From positions 1-5,923 of the forward strand of contig JAOPZP010000372.1 of assembly GCA_025964055.1 (NCBI GenBank): 5,923 nt of DNA, written 5' to 3'. The notes beneath the pieces are model-generated. The model searched no databases. It was not told the origin of the DNA and saw only the letters and a program-made list of their open reading frames with translations. Positions 1 through 4,981 of the stretch are shown one piece after another (positions within the stretch are counted from its first letter, which is position 1; every line of letters begins with the position of its first letter). A program made the position numbers and the translations under genes. The DNA comes from Conexibacter sp. (GTDB lineage: Bacteria > Actinomycetota > Thermoleophilia > Solirubrobacterales > Solirubrobacteraceae).

Positions 1-1497
1 CGCGGCGGGGTGGACGTCGCGATCATCGGCGGCCTGCTCCTCGACCCGATCCTCGGCGTGCGCTACGCGTCGATCGGCGTGCGCGAGGGGCGCGTCGTCG
101 CCGTCGGGCGCGCCGGCAACCCCGACACCATGGACGACATCGACGTCGTGGTCGACGTCACCACAGCGGTTCTCGACGCCACCGGGATGATCGTCACGCC
201 CGGGGGGATCGACACCCACGTGCACTGGCTCTCGCCGCAGGTGACCGACGCGCTGCTGGCCGGCGGCGTGACGACCATGGTCAGCCAGGACTACGGCCCC
301 GTCTGGAACCTCGGCACCAACCCCGAGGCGGGCCTGGGCACGGCGTGGGCCGCGCTGGAGGAGGTGCCGATCAACGCGGCGCTGCTCGTCCGCGGCTCCA
401 GCAGCCGCCCGGGCCCCGTCGAGGACGGCCTGCGCGCCGGCGGCGCCGGGCTGAAGATCCACGAGGACGTCAGCGCCGGGCCGATGCAGATCCGCACCGC
501 GCTGGACGTCTGCGACCGCCACGACGTCCAGCTCGCGATCCACACCGACGGGCTCAACGAGGTGCTGTCGGTCGAGGGCACGCTGGAGGCGTTCGCCGGC
601 CGCTCGGTCCACGCCTTCCACATCGAGGGCGCCGGCGGCGGCCACGCGCCCGACCTCCTGCGCCTGGCCGGGCGCGAGCGCATCCTGACCTCCTCGACCG
701 CACCGACCGTGCCGTTCGGCGTCGACACCGCGGCCGAGCACGCCGCGATGGTCGCCGCCGTCCACGTGCTGGCGCCCGGCGTCGTGCCGGGCGACCACAC
801 GGCGGCGCAGGCGCGCGTGCGCCCGGCGACCATGGCGGCCGAGGGCGTCCTCCACGACCTCGGGATCGTCCACATGCTCTCCTCCGACAGCCAGGGCATG
901 GGCCGCGCCGGCGAGGTCGTTCGGCGCGCGATCCAGAACGCCGACGTGATGAAGCGCGCGCGGGGCGCGGCGGGCTACGGCGGCGTCGCCGACAACGAGC
1001 GGGTCCTGCGGCACCTGGCCAAGGTCACCATCAACCCGGCGATCACCCACGGGCTGTCGCACGACGTCGGCGCGCTGACGCCGGGGCGCGTCGCCGACTG
1101 CGTCTTCTGGCTGCCGCAGAACTTCGGCGTCCGGCCCGAGCTGGTGGTCAAGATGGGGATGTCGGTCTGGGGCGCCAGCGGCGATCCCGACGCCACCACC
1201 ATGCTCTGCGAGCCGGTGACGATCCGCCGCCAGATCGGCGCGCTCGGCGCCGCGCCGGCGCGGCTGTCGCTGGCGTTCGTCGCGGCCGCGGCGGCCGACG
1301 CCGAGCTCCCGACCACCCGCGCGCGCTCGATCGTCCGCGGCACCCGCGACATCGGTGCGGCCGACATGGTGCGCAACGACGTGCGCGCCGACGTGACCGT
1401 CACGCCCGACGGGCGCGAGGTGCGCGTCGACGGCGAGCGCATCGGGATCGCGCCCGTCGACGAGGTCGCGCTGTCCTGGCGGTACCTTCTCGGCTAG
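1..1497 (+). CDS. ureC: Divergent urease alpha subunit-like nickel amidohydrolase, 5' end outside the window
   Basis: This is a urease alpha-type metal-dependent hydrolase. Canonical urease splits urea into ammonia and carbamate at a di-nickel site in the cytoplasm. Counting the GTG at 10 as residue 1, the expected metal ligands are all present: H70 and H72 (in GGIDTHVH), K149 (the carbamylated lysine, in GLKIHED), H178 (AIHTD), H204 (HIEGAGGGH) and D293 (SSDSQ). Substrate or catalytic residues H151, H252 and R269 are also kept. The frame stays open to base 1, and the GTG at 10 aligns with an internal valine of full-length ureases, so about 65-70 N-terminal residues should lie upstream; with them the length fits the usual 565-570. 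Oddities: the mobile-flap cysteine (Klebsiella C319) is V251, the next flap position reads HV instead of HH, and the GGGTGPAAGT...TPGPW loop is replaced and about 4 residues shorter (residues 92-120). No ureE, F, G or D gene follows. Urease family is near certain; urea as substrate is not. Confidence 0.88.
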   Translation, partial: RGGVDVAIIGGLLLDPILGVRYASIGVREGRVVAVGRAGNPDTMDDIDVVVDVTTAVLDATGMIVTPGGIDTHVHWLSPQVTDALLAGGVTTMVSQDYGPVWNLGTNPEAGLGTAWAALEEVPINAALLVRGSSSRPGPVEDGLRAGGAGLKIHEDVSAGPMQIRTALDVCDRHDVQLAIHTDGLNEVLSVEGTLEAFAGRSVHAFHIEGAGGGHAPDLLRLAGRERILTSSTAPTVPFGVDTAAEHAAMVAAVHVLAPGVVPGDHTAAQARVRPATMAAEGVLHDLGIVHMLSSDSQGMGRAGEVVRRAIQNADVMKRARGAAGYGGVADNERVLRHLAKVTINPAITHGLSHDVGALTPGRVADCVFWLPQNFGVRPELVVKMGMSVWGASGDPDATTMLCEPVTIRRQIGALGAAPARLSLAFVAAAAADAELPTTRARSIVRGTRDIGAADMVRNDVRADVTVTPDGREVRVDGERIGIAPVDEVALSWRYLLG

Positions 1498-1499
1498 CC

Positions 1500-2090
1500 G
1501 TGCCCCTCGTCGCCGACGCCCCACCGCGCCCCGCCATCGTCCAGGACCCGATCCCGTACCCGTCGTCGCGGGTGGGGGAGATGCGCGCCTACGCCGTGCG
1601 CCACTACGGGCTGCACCGGGCGCGCCTGGTCGCGCCGAAGGTCATCGTCGAGCACCTGACGGCCAACACGTCGTTCAGCGCGACGTTCAACACCTTCGCC
1701 TCCGACGCGCCCGACCCCGAGCTGCACGAGCGGCCGGGCACCTGCTCGCACTTCGTCCTCGACCAGCAGGGGACCATCCACCAGCTGGTGTCGCTGAAGT
1801 GGATGTGCCGCCACACGGTCGGCCTCAACTGGACGGCGATCGGGATCGAGCACGTCGGCACGGCCGAGGCCGGCGTCTTCGGCAACGTGCGGATGCTGCG
1901 CGCGTCGCTGCGGCTGACGCGCTGGCTGCAGGGCCGCTACGGCATCGCCACCAAGAACGTGATCGGGCACAACGAGTCGCTCTCCAGCCCGTACCACCAG
2001 GAGCGCGTGGTGCGGCTGCGCACCCAGACGCACGCCGACTTCCCGCGCCGCTGGATGGTTCGCTACCGGCGGGAGCTGGCGGCGGGATAG
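1500..2090 (+). CDS. N-acetylmuramoyl-L-alanine amidase (Amidase_2/PGRP fold)
   Basis: A 196-residue zinc amidase of the Amidase_2/peptidoglycan-recognition fold, whose members cut the bond between N-acetylmuramic acid and L-alanine in peptidoglycan. Landmarks are the first zinc histidine H52 in VEHLTA, a core strand CSHFVLDQQGTIHQLV (82-97), HTVGLNWTAIGIEHVG (105-120) with the family's conserved Glu at 117, the second histidine H157 in IGHNES, and THADF (177-181), where D180 (or H178) should be the third ligand. C82 and C103 could form a disulfide. The GTG at 1500 is chosen because similarity to the family seems to begin around residue 17 (PIPYPSS), which excludes the later candidates GTG 1572 and ATG 1581. 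No clear Shine-Dalgarno precedes it, but it starts 2 bases after the urease-like stop codon, which favours translational coupling. I see no signal peptide, lipobox or wall-binding repeat, so the protein appears to be a lone catalytic domain and how it would reach peptidoglycan is unclear. It could act on recycled muropeptides instead. Confidence 0.85.
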   Translation: MPLVADAPPRPAIVQDPIPYPSSRVGEMRAYAVRHYGLHRARLVAPKVIVEHLTANTSFSATFNTFASDAPDPELHERPGTCSHFVLDQQGTIHQLVSLKWMCRHTVGLNWTAIGIEHVGTAEAGVFGNVRMLRASLRLTRWLQGRYGIATKNVIGHNESLSSPYHQERVVRLRTQTHADFPRRWMVRYRRELAAG

Positions 2091-2093
2091 GCT
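2088..2093 (+). promoter_or_regulatory. Candidate -10 element for a leaderless transcript of the dehydrogenase gene
   Basis: TAGGCT fits the actinobacterial -10 pattern TANNNT and ends exactly 7 bases before the ATG at 2101, the spacing that makes the A of ATG the first transcribed base. Its first three bases are also the TAG stop of the amidase gene. No convincing -35 element lies 17-19 bases upstream, and there is no well-placed Shine-Dalgarno for the ATG, which agrees with leaderless initiation. A six-base match can arise by chance. Confidence 0.45.
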
Positions 2094-2100
2094 CGCGGTC

Positions 2101-2901
2101 ATGGCCCTGCCCGCACCCTCGCCGTCCACCACCGCCCTGGTCACCGGCGCTTCCTCCGGGATCGGCGCCGACCTGGCCCGCGAGCTCGCCGGCCGCGGGC
2201 ACGGCGTCGTCCTGGTCGCCCGCCGCGGCGATCGCCTGGAGGCGCTCGCCGAGGAGCTGCGCGACGCGCACGGCATCCGCGCAGACGTCCTCACCTGCGA
2301 CCTCACCGACCCCGCGGCGCGCGACGCGCTGCCCGGGCGGATCGGCGCCCTCGGCCTGACGGTCGACATCCTCGTCAACAACGCCGGGTACGGCAGCGCG
2401 GGCCAGTTCGTCGACCTCGACCTCGCCGCCGAGACCGACATGGTGCGGCTCAACTGCGAGGCCGTCGTGGCGCTCAGCGGCGCCTACGCGCCGGCGATGG
2501 TGCAGCGCGGAGACGGTGCGATCCTGGTGGTCGCCTCGTCGGCCGGGATGCAGCCGATCCCCGGCCAGGCCACCTACGCCGCCAGCAAGGCCTTCGCCCT
2601 GGCGTTCGCCGAGGCGCTGCACGAGGAGCTCGGCCATCGGGGCGTGGCGGTCACCGCGCTGTGCCCCGGCCCGGTCGACACGGAGTTCGCCGCGCGGGCG
2701 GGCCTGGAGGAGGCCTTCGCCTCGGTCCCGAGCTTCGCCCGCGTCTCGGCGGAGGCCTGCGCCAGGCAGGCGATCGACGGCCTGGCGCGCAACAAGCGCG
2801 TCGTCACGCCCGGCCTGCCGACCCGCGCGGTCGCCGTCGCCGGCCGCCACACGCCGCGGTCGGTCCTGCTGCCGCTGATGCGGCGCTTCTACCCGGTGTA
2901 G
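2101..2901 (+). CDS. Classical short-chain dehydrogenase/reductase (SDR family, DltE-like)
   Basis: A 266-residue NAD(P)-dependent oxidoreductase with a Rossmann fold. Visible in order: the cofactor glycine motif TGASSGIG (15-22), basic residues R41/R42 at the end of the second strand, which suggest NADP(H) preference, D67 (adenine-ring contact), NNAG (93-96), and the catalytic tetrad N118, S146, Y159 and K163 (YAASK), followed by PGPVDT (189-194). Length and motif spacing match classical SDRs of the COG0300/DltE type, which reduce or oxidise hydroxyl/keto groups on varied substrates; the substrate cannot be told from sequence. The C-terminus (245-266) is basic and hydrophobic but lacks a clear membrane helix. 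The ATG at 2101 lies 10 bases after the amidase stop and just after a -10-like TAGGCT, so it may be transcribed separately as a leaderless message. All key residues are present, and nothing suggests a broken gene. Confidence 0.92.
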   Translation: MALPAPSPSTTALVTGASSGIGADLARELAGRGHGVVLVARRGDRLEALAEELRDAHGIRADVLTCDLTDPAARDALPGRIGALGLTVDILVNNAGYGSAGQFVDLDLAAETDMVRLNCEAVVALSGAYAPAMVQRGDGAILVVASSAGMQPIPGQATYAASKAFALAFAEALHEELGHRGVAVTALCPGPVDTEFAARAGLEEAFASVPSFARVSAEACARQAIDGLARNKRVVTPGLPTRAVAVAGRHTPRSVLLPLMRRFYPV

Positions 2902-2913
2902 CGGCTCGCCGCT

Positions 2914-2931
2914 GCGGGCACGACCGCCCGC
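2914..2931 (+). repeat. Perfect inverted repeat directly before the dodecin start codon
   Basis: GCGGGC (2914-2919) and GCCCGC (2926-2931) are perfect complements separated by a 6-base loop, and the right arm ends on the base before the dodecin ATG. In a read-through transcript this would form a strong GC stem covering the position where a ribosome-binding site should lie; no Shine-Dalgarno is visible there anyway. A second short repeat, GCGGC-TC-GCCGC, sits at 2901-2912. It could modulate translation or be chance in GC-rich DNA. Confidence 0.3.
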
Positions 2932-3144
2932 ATGACCGAGACCTCGACCTACAAGATCGTCGAGCTGACGGGTACGTCGCCCGACGGCGTGACCGAAGCG
3001 ATGCGCGCCGGCGTGGCGCGCGCGAGCAAGACGCTGCGCAACCTCGACTGGGTGGAGGTCGGCGAGATCCGCGGCCATGTGGTCGACGGCGAGATCGAGC
3101 ACTTCCAGGTGACGATGAAGATCGGCTTCCGGCTGGAGGAGTGA
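2932..3144 (+). CDS. Dodecin, flavin-binding storage protein
   Basis: A 70-residue protein with end-to-end similarity to bacterial dodecins, small proteins that form hollow dodecamers and hold flavins (FMN/FAD) stacked between tryptophans, buffering free flavin and quenching its photochemistry. The signature is clear: IVELTGTSPDGV (9-20), a helix rich in Ala/Arg (21-36), LDWVEV (38-43) with flavin-stacking W40, IRGHVVDGEI (46-55), and HFQVTMKIGF (57-66) with Q59, the usual flavin hydrogen-bonding glutamine. Length is typical of the family, and it most resembles the actinobacterial form. The ATG at 2932 is the only sensible start. No Shine-Dalgarno is visible; a GC hairpin abuts the start codon instead. 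It follows the dehydrogenase by 30 bases on the same strand, so co-transcription is possible, though a functional link to that possibly NADP-dependent enzyme is only a guess. Its stop lies 6 bases from the stop of the convergent sigma factor gene. Confidence 0.95.
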   Translation: MTETSTYKIVELTGTSPDGVTEAMRAGVARASKTLRNLDWVEVGEIRGHVVDGEIEHFQVTMKIGFRLEE

Positions 3145-3145
3145 G

Positions 3146-3158
3146 GGCGCTCAGCGCC
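3146..3158. terminator. Short palindrome between convergent genes, possible weak bidirectional terminator
   Basis: GGCGC-TCA-GCGCC forms a 5-bp stem whose 3-base loop is the complement of the sigma factor's TGA stop. The right arm can alternatively pair with GGCGC at 3160-3164. No T-tract follows on either strand, so it is not a classic intrinsic terminator. It lies exactly where transcription from both sides should end. The stem is short and chance is likely in this composition. Confidence 0.2.
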
Positions 3159-4416
3159 AGGCGCAGGCCGCCGCGCGCTCGAGCAGCAGCTCGCGTTCGC
3201 GCGCGTTGCCGGTCAGCTCCGCGGCGCGGCGGAACTCGGCGGCGGCCTCGGGGAAGCGGTCGAGCTTGGCGAGGATGTCGCCGCGCACGCTCGGCAGCAG
3301 GTGGTAGCCGTCCAGCGAGCCGTCGGCGACGAGCGCGTCGACGAGCTGCAGGCCGACCGCGGGGCCGAAGGCCATGGTCAGCGCCACGGCGCGGTTGAGC
3401 TGGACGACCGGCGAGGGCGCGAGCTCGCCGAGCTGGTGGTAGAGCGCCGCGATGCGCGGCCAGTCGGTGTCCTCGGGGCACCGCGCCCGCGCGTGACACG
3501 CGGCGATCGCCGCCTGCAGGGCGTACGCCCCGCCCGCGCCGCCGAGCTCCTGCACGCGGTCGAGCGCCTTGAGGCCGCGGCCGATCAGCAGCAGGTCCCA
3601 GCGCGAGCGGTCCTGCTCGAGCAGCAGCACCGGCGCGCCGGAGCGGTCGGTCCGCGCGCGCGAGCGCGAGGCCTGGATCTCCATCAGCGCGACGAGTCCG
3701 TGGACCTCGGACTCGCGCGGCATGAGCCCGGCGAGCACGCGCCCGAGGCGCAGCGCGTCCTCGCACAGCGCCGGGCGCATCCAGTCGTCGCCGGCGGTGG
3801 CCGAGTAGCCCTCGTTGAAGATGAGGTAGACGACCTCGAGCACCGAGGCCAGCCGCTCGGCGAGCTCGTCGCCGGCCGGGATCGCGAAGCCCGCGTCCGC
3901 GTCGCCGAGCGTCTTCTTGGCGCGCACGATGCGCTGCGCGACCGTCGCCTCCGGCACGAGGAACGCGCGGGCGATCTCGGGCGTCGTCAGCCCGCCGAGC
4001 ATCCGCAGCGTCAGCGCGATCCGGGCCTGCGTGGAGAGCAGCGGATGGCAGCAGGTGAACATCAGGCCGAGGAGGTCGTCGCCGATCTCGTCGTCGAGGG
4101 CGGCCGCCGCGCCGGCGCCGTCCATCGCCATCTGCAGGCCGAGGTCGCGGGCCAGCAGCTCGGTCTTGCCCTCCAGCACCTTGCGGCGGCGCAGGAGGTC
4201 GATCGCGTGGTGCTTGGCGGTGGCCATGAGCCAGGCGCCCGGGTTGTCCGGGACGCCCGACTCGGGCCACTTCTCCAGCGCCGCCACGAGCGCGTCCTGC
4301 GCGAGGTCCTCGGCGAAGCCGACGTCGCGCACCATCCGCGCGAGCCCGGCGATGAGGCGCGGGGACTCGATCCGCCAGACCGCGTCGATGGCGCGGCGGG
4401 TCGCGATGGCGCTCAC
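3151..4416 (-). CDS. ECF42-type RNA polymerase sigma factor with long C-terminal extension
   Basis: A 421-residue sigma-70-family factor, far longer than a minimal ECF sigma (about 180-200 residues). Region 2 spans about 12-78 (AEDLAQDALVAALEKW for -10 recognition, then NPGAWLMATAKHHAIDLLRRR). Region 4 spans about 113-172, with the helix-turn-helix LTTPEIARAFLVPEATVAQRI. The remainder (about 185-421) is the family's extension: YLIFNEGYSA (197-206), the LLEQDRSRWD stretch (265-274), a PVVQLNRAVAL helix (337-347), and a helical-repeat-like end with GYHLLPSVRGD (370-380). ECF42 factors of this design usually lack an anti-sigma factor, and the extension is thought to control activity; no anti-sigma gene is present here either. 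The GTG start at 4416 is chosen because the family N-terminus (AIDAVWRIES) begins about ten residues later; GAGGGA overlapping the upstream stop, 12 bases before it, could serve as a rather distant Shine-Dalgarno. It lies 16 bases downstream of the DGPF gene, in the same operon. Confidence 0.93.
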   Translation of the reverse strand: MSAIATRRAIDAVWRIESPRLIAGLARMVRDVGFAEDLAQDALVAALEKWPESGVPDNPGAWLMATAKHHAIDLLRRRKVLEGKTELLARDLGLQMAMDGAGAAAALDDEIGDDLLGLMFTCCHPLLSTQARIALTLRMLGGLTTPEIARAFLVPEATVAQRIVRAKKTLGDADAGFAIPAGDELAERLASVLEVVYLIFNEGYSATAGDDWMRPALCEDALRLGRVLAGLMPRESEVHGLVALMEIQASRSRARTDRSGAPVLLLEQDRSRWDLLLIGRGLKALDRVQELGGAGGAYALQAAIAACHARARCPEDTDWPRIAALYHQLGELAPSPVVQLNRAVALTMAFGPAVGLQLVDALVADGSLDGYHLLPSVRGDILAKLDRFPEAAAEFRRAAELTGNARERELLLERAAACAWR

Positions 4417-4432
4417 GCGGTGGCGCCGTCCC

Positions 4433-4846
4433 TCAGTCCGCGGTCGTCTGGTGGGGCGGGACCTGCGACAGCTCGCCGGCCGCCTGGACCTCGGGGGAGA
4501 AGTCCGACATCTCGTAGACGCGGCGGACCTCCACCATGTCGCCGTCGCCGGCGGGCACGCGGGTGGCCCACGCGACCGCCTCTTCCTTGGACTTGGCCTG
4601 GATCAGCCAGTAGCCGCCGACCAGCTCCTTGGCCTCGGCGAACGGGCCGTCGGTGACCGTGCCCTGGCCGCCGGAGAAGCGCACGCGCGCGCCCTCGGAG
4701 GCCGGGTGGAGGCCGTCGAGGGCGAGCAGGACGCCGGCCTGCGCGAGCTGCTCGTTGAACTTGGACATCGCCGCGACGTCCTCGACGCTGGGCTCGACCT
4801 GGCCCTCGTAGGACTCGCCGGGGATCATGAACAACATGAAGCGCAT
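4433..4846 (-). CDS. YCII-related (DGPF) domain protein
   Basis: A 137-residue protein with a YCII/DGPF fold, a small ferredoxin-like alpha/beta domain. It opens with MRFMLFMIPG, the usual first strand; carries the hallmark DGPF at 66-69 within VTDGPFAEAKELVGGYWLI; and ends the domain at VEVRRVYEM (105-113). About 24 further residues form a polar, probably flexible tail. DGPF proteins are the standard genomic partners of ECF42 sigma factors and are often among their targets; their biochemical role is not well defined (YciI relatives have been proposed as enzymes or ligand sensors), so I assign none. The ATG at 4846 is supported by AGGAG six bases upstream. It is the first gene of the two-gene operon with the sigma factor, behind a TGTCGA-N17-CGTC promoter candidate, which suggests it is made whenever the sigma factor is active. 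Confidence 0.93.
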   Translation of the reverse strand: MRFMLFMIPGESYEGQVEPSVEDVAAMSKFNEQLAQAGVLLALDGLHPASEGARVRFSGGQGTVTDGPFAEAKELVGGYWLIQAKSKEEAVAWATRVPAGDGDMVEVRRVYEMSDFSPEVQAAGELSQVPPHQTTAD

Positions 4847-4852
4847 CGCTGA

Positions 4853-4857
4853 CTCCT
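4853..4857 (-). promoter_or_regulatory. Ribosome binding site of the DGPF gene
   Basis: AGGAG on the minus strand with a 6-base spacer to the ATG at 4846. It is the clearest Shine-Dalgarno in the window and fixes this start. Most other genes here lack one, so this message probably has a real 5' leader. Confidence 0.75.
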
Positions 4858-4870
4858 GGTGGTTGTGGGC

Positions 4871-4888
4871 GCCGGGTTGGTTCCCGGC
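4871..4888 (-). repeat. Hairpin in the predicted 5' leader of the DGPF-sigma operon
   Basis: GCCGGG (4871-4876) and CCCGGC (4883-4888) are perfect complements around a 6-base loop. If the promoter at 4901-4927 is right, transcription starts near 4891-4895, so this stem would form at the very 5' end of the mRNA, with 24 bases between it and the ATG. It leaves the Shine-Dalgarno free and could protect the message from decay. A GC-only six-base stem is not rare in this DNA. Confidence 0.35.
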
Positions 4889-4900
4889 CTCTGCTCACAC

Positions 4901-4927
4901 GACGAACGGGACGCGCCGCGATCGACA
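4901..4927 (-). promoter_or_regulatory. Putative ECF42-dependent promoter of the DGPF-sigma operon
   Basis: On the minus strand, TGTCGA (4927-4922) is followed after 17 bases by CGTC (4904-4901). As I recall, ECF42 promoters have TGTCGA at -35 and CG(A/T)C at -10, and they typically lie upstream of DGPF genes, exactly this arrangement. Start of transcription would fall near 4891-4895, giving a leader of about 45-49 bases before the ATG at 4846. This implies positive autoregulation of the operon. I found no other copy of the full two-part motif in front of a gene in this window, though my scan was by eye. Confidence 0.7.
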
Positions 4928-4981
4928 TGGCGTCGAGAAGATTGTCGCGCGCGTGTGGCGCGGGCGGGTCGCGGGGCGCGC

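Noticed and set aside
718..730. TGTCGA on the minus strand inside the urease-like gene
   Set aside because: It lies within coding sequence, has no CG(A/T)C at the right spacing and points away from any gene start.
1483..1488. TACCTT as a -10 element for the amidase gene
   Set aside because: It fits TANNNT, but the distance to the GTG at 1500 (11 bases) fits neither a leaderless message nor a leader with a Shine-Dalgarno, and coupling to the upstream gene explains the arrangement better.
345..1499. N-terminal extension of the amidase frame through the urease-like gene
   Set aside because: The frame is open to 345, but the extra residues are Arg/Pro/Ala-rich out-of-frame translation of the urease-like gene; family similarity begins only after 1500.
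1825..3102. Long minus-strand open frame opposite the amidase, dehydrogenase and dodecin genes
   Set aside because: The plus-strand genes carry full catalytic motifs; the antisense translation has none and shows skewed Arg/Gly/Ala composition.
3301..4656. Long plus-strand open frame opposite the sigma factor gene
   Set aside because: The complementary frame encodes a complete ECF42 sigma factor; this one has no recognisable motif.
4928..4981. Possible intrinsic terminator after the glycosylase gene
   Set aside because: The stretch is full of CGCG runs and can fold in many ways, but no single stable stem followed by a T-tract on the minus strand stands out.
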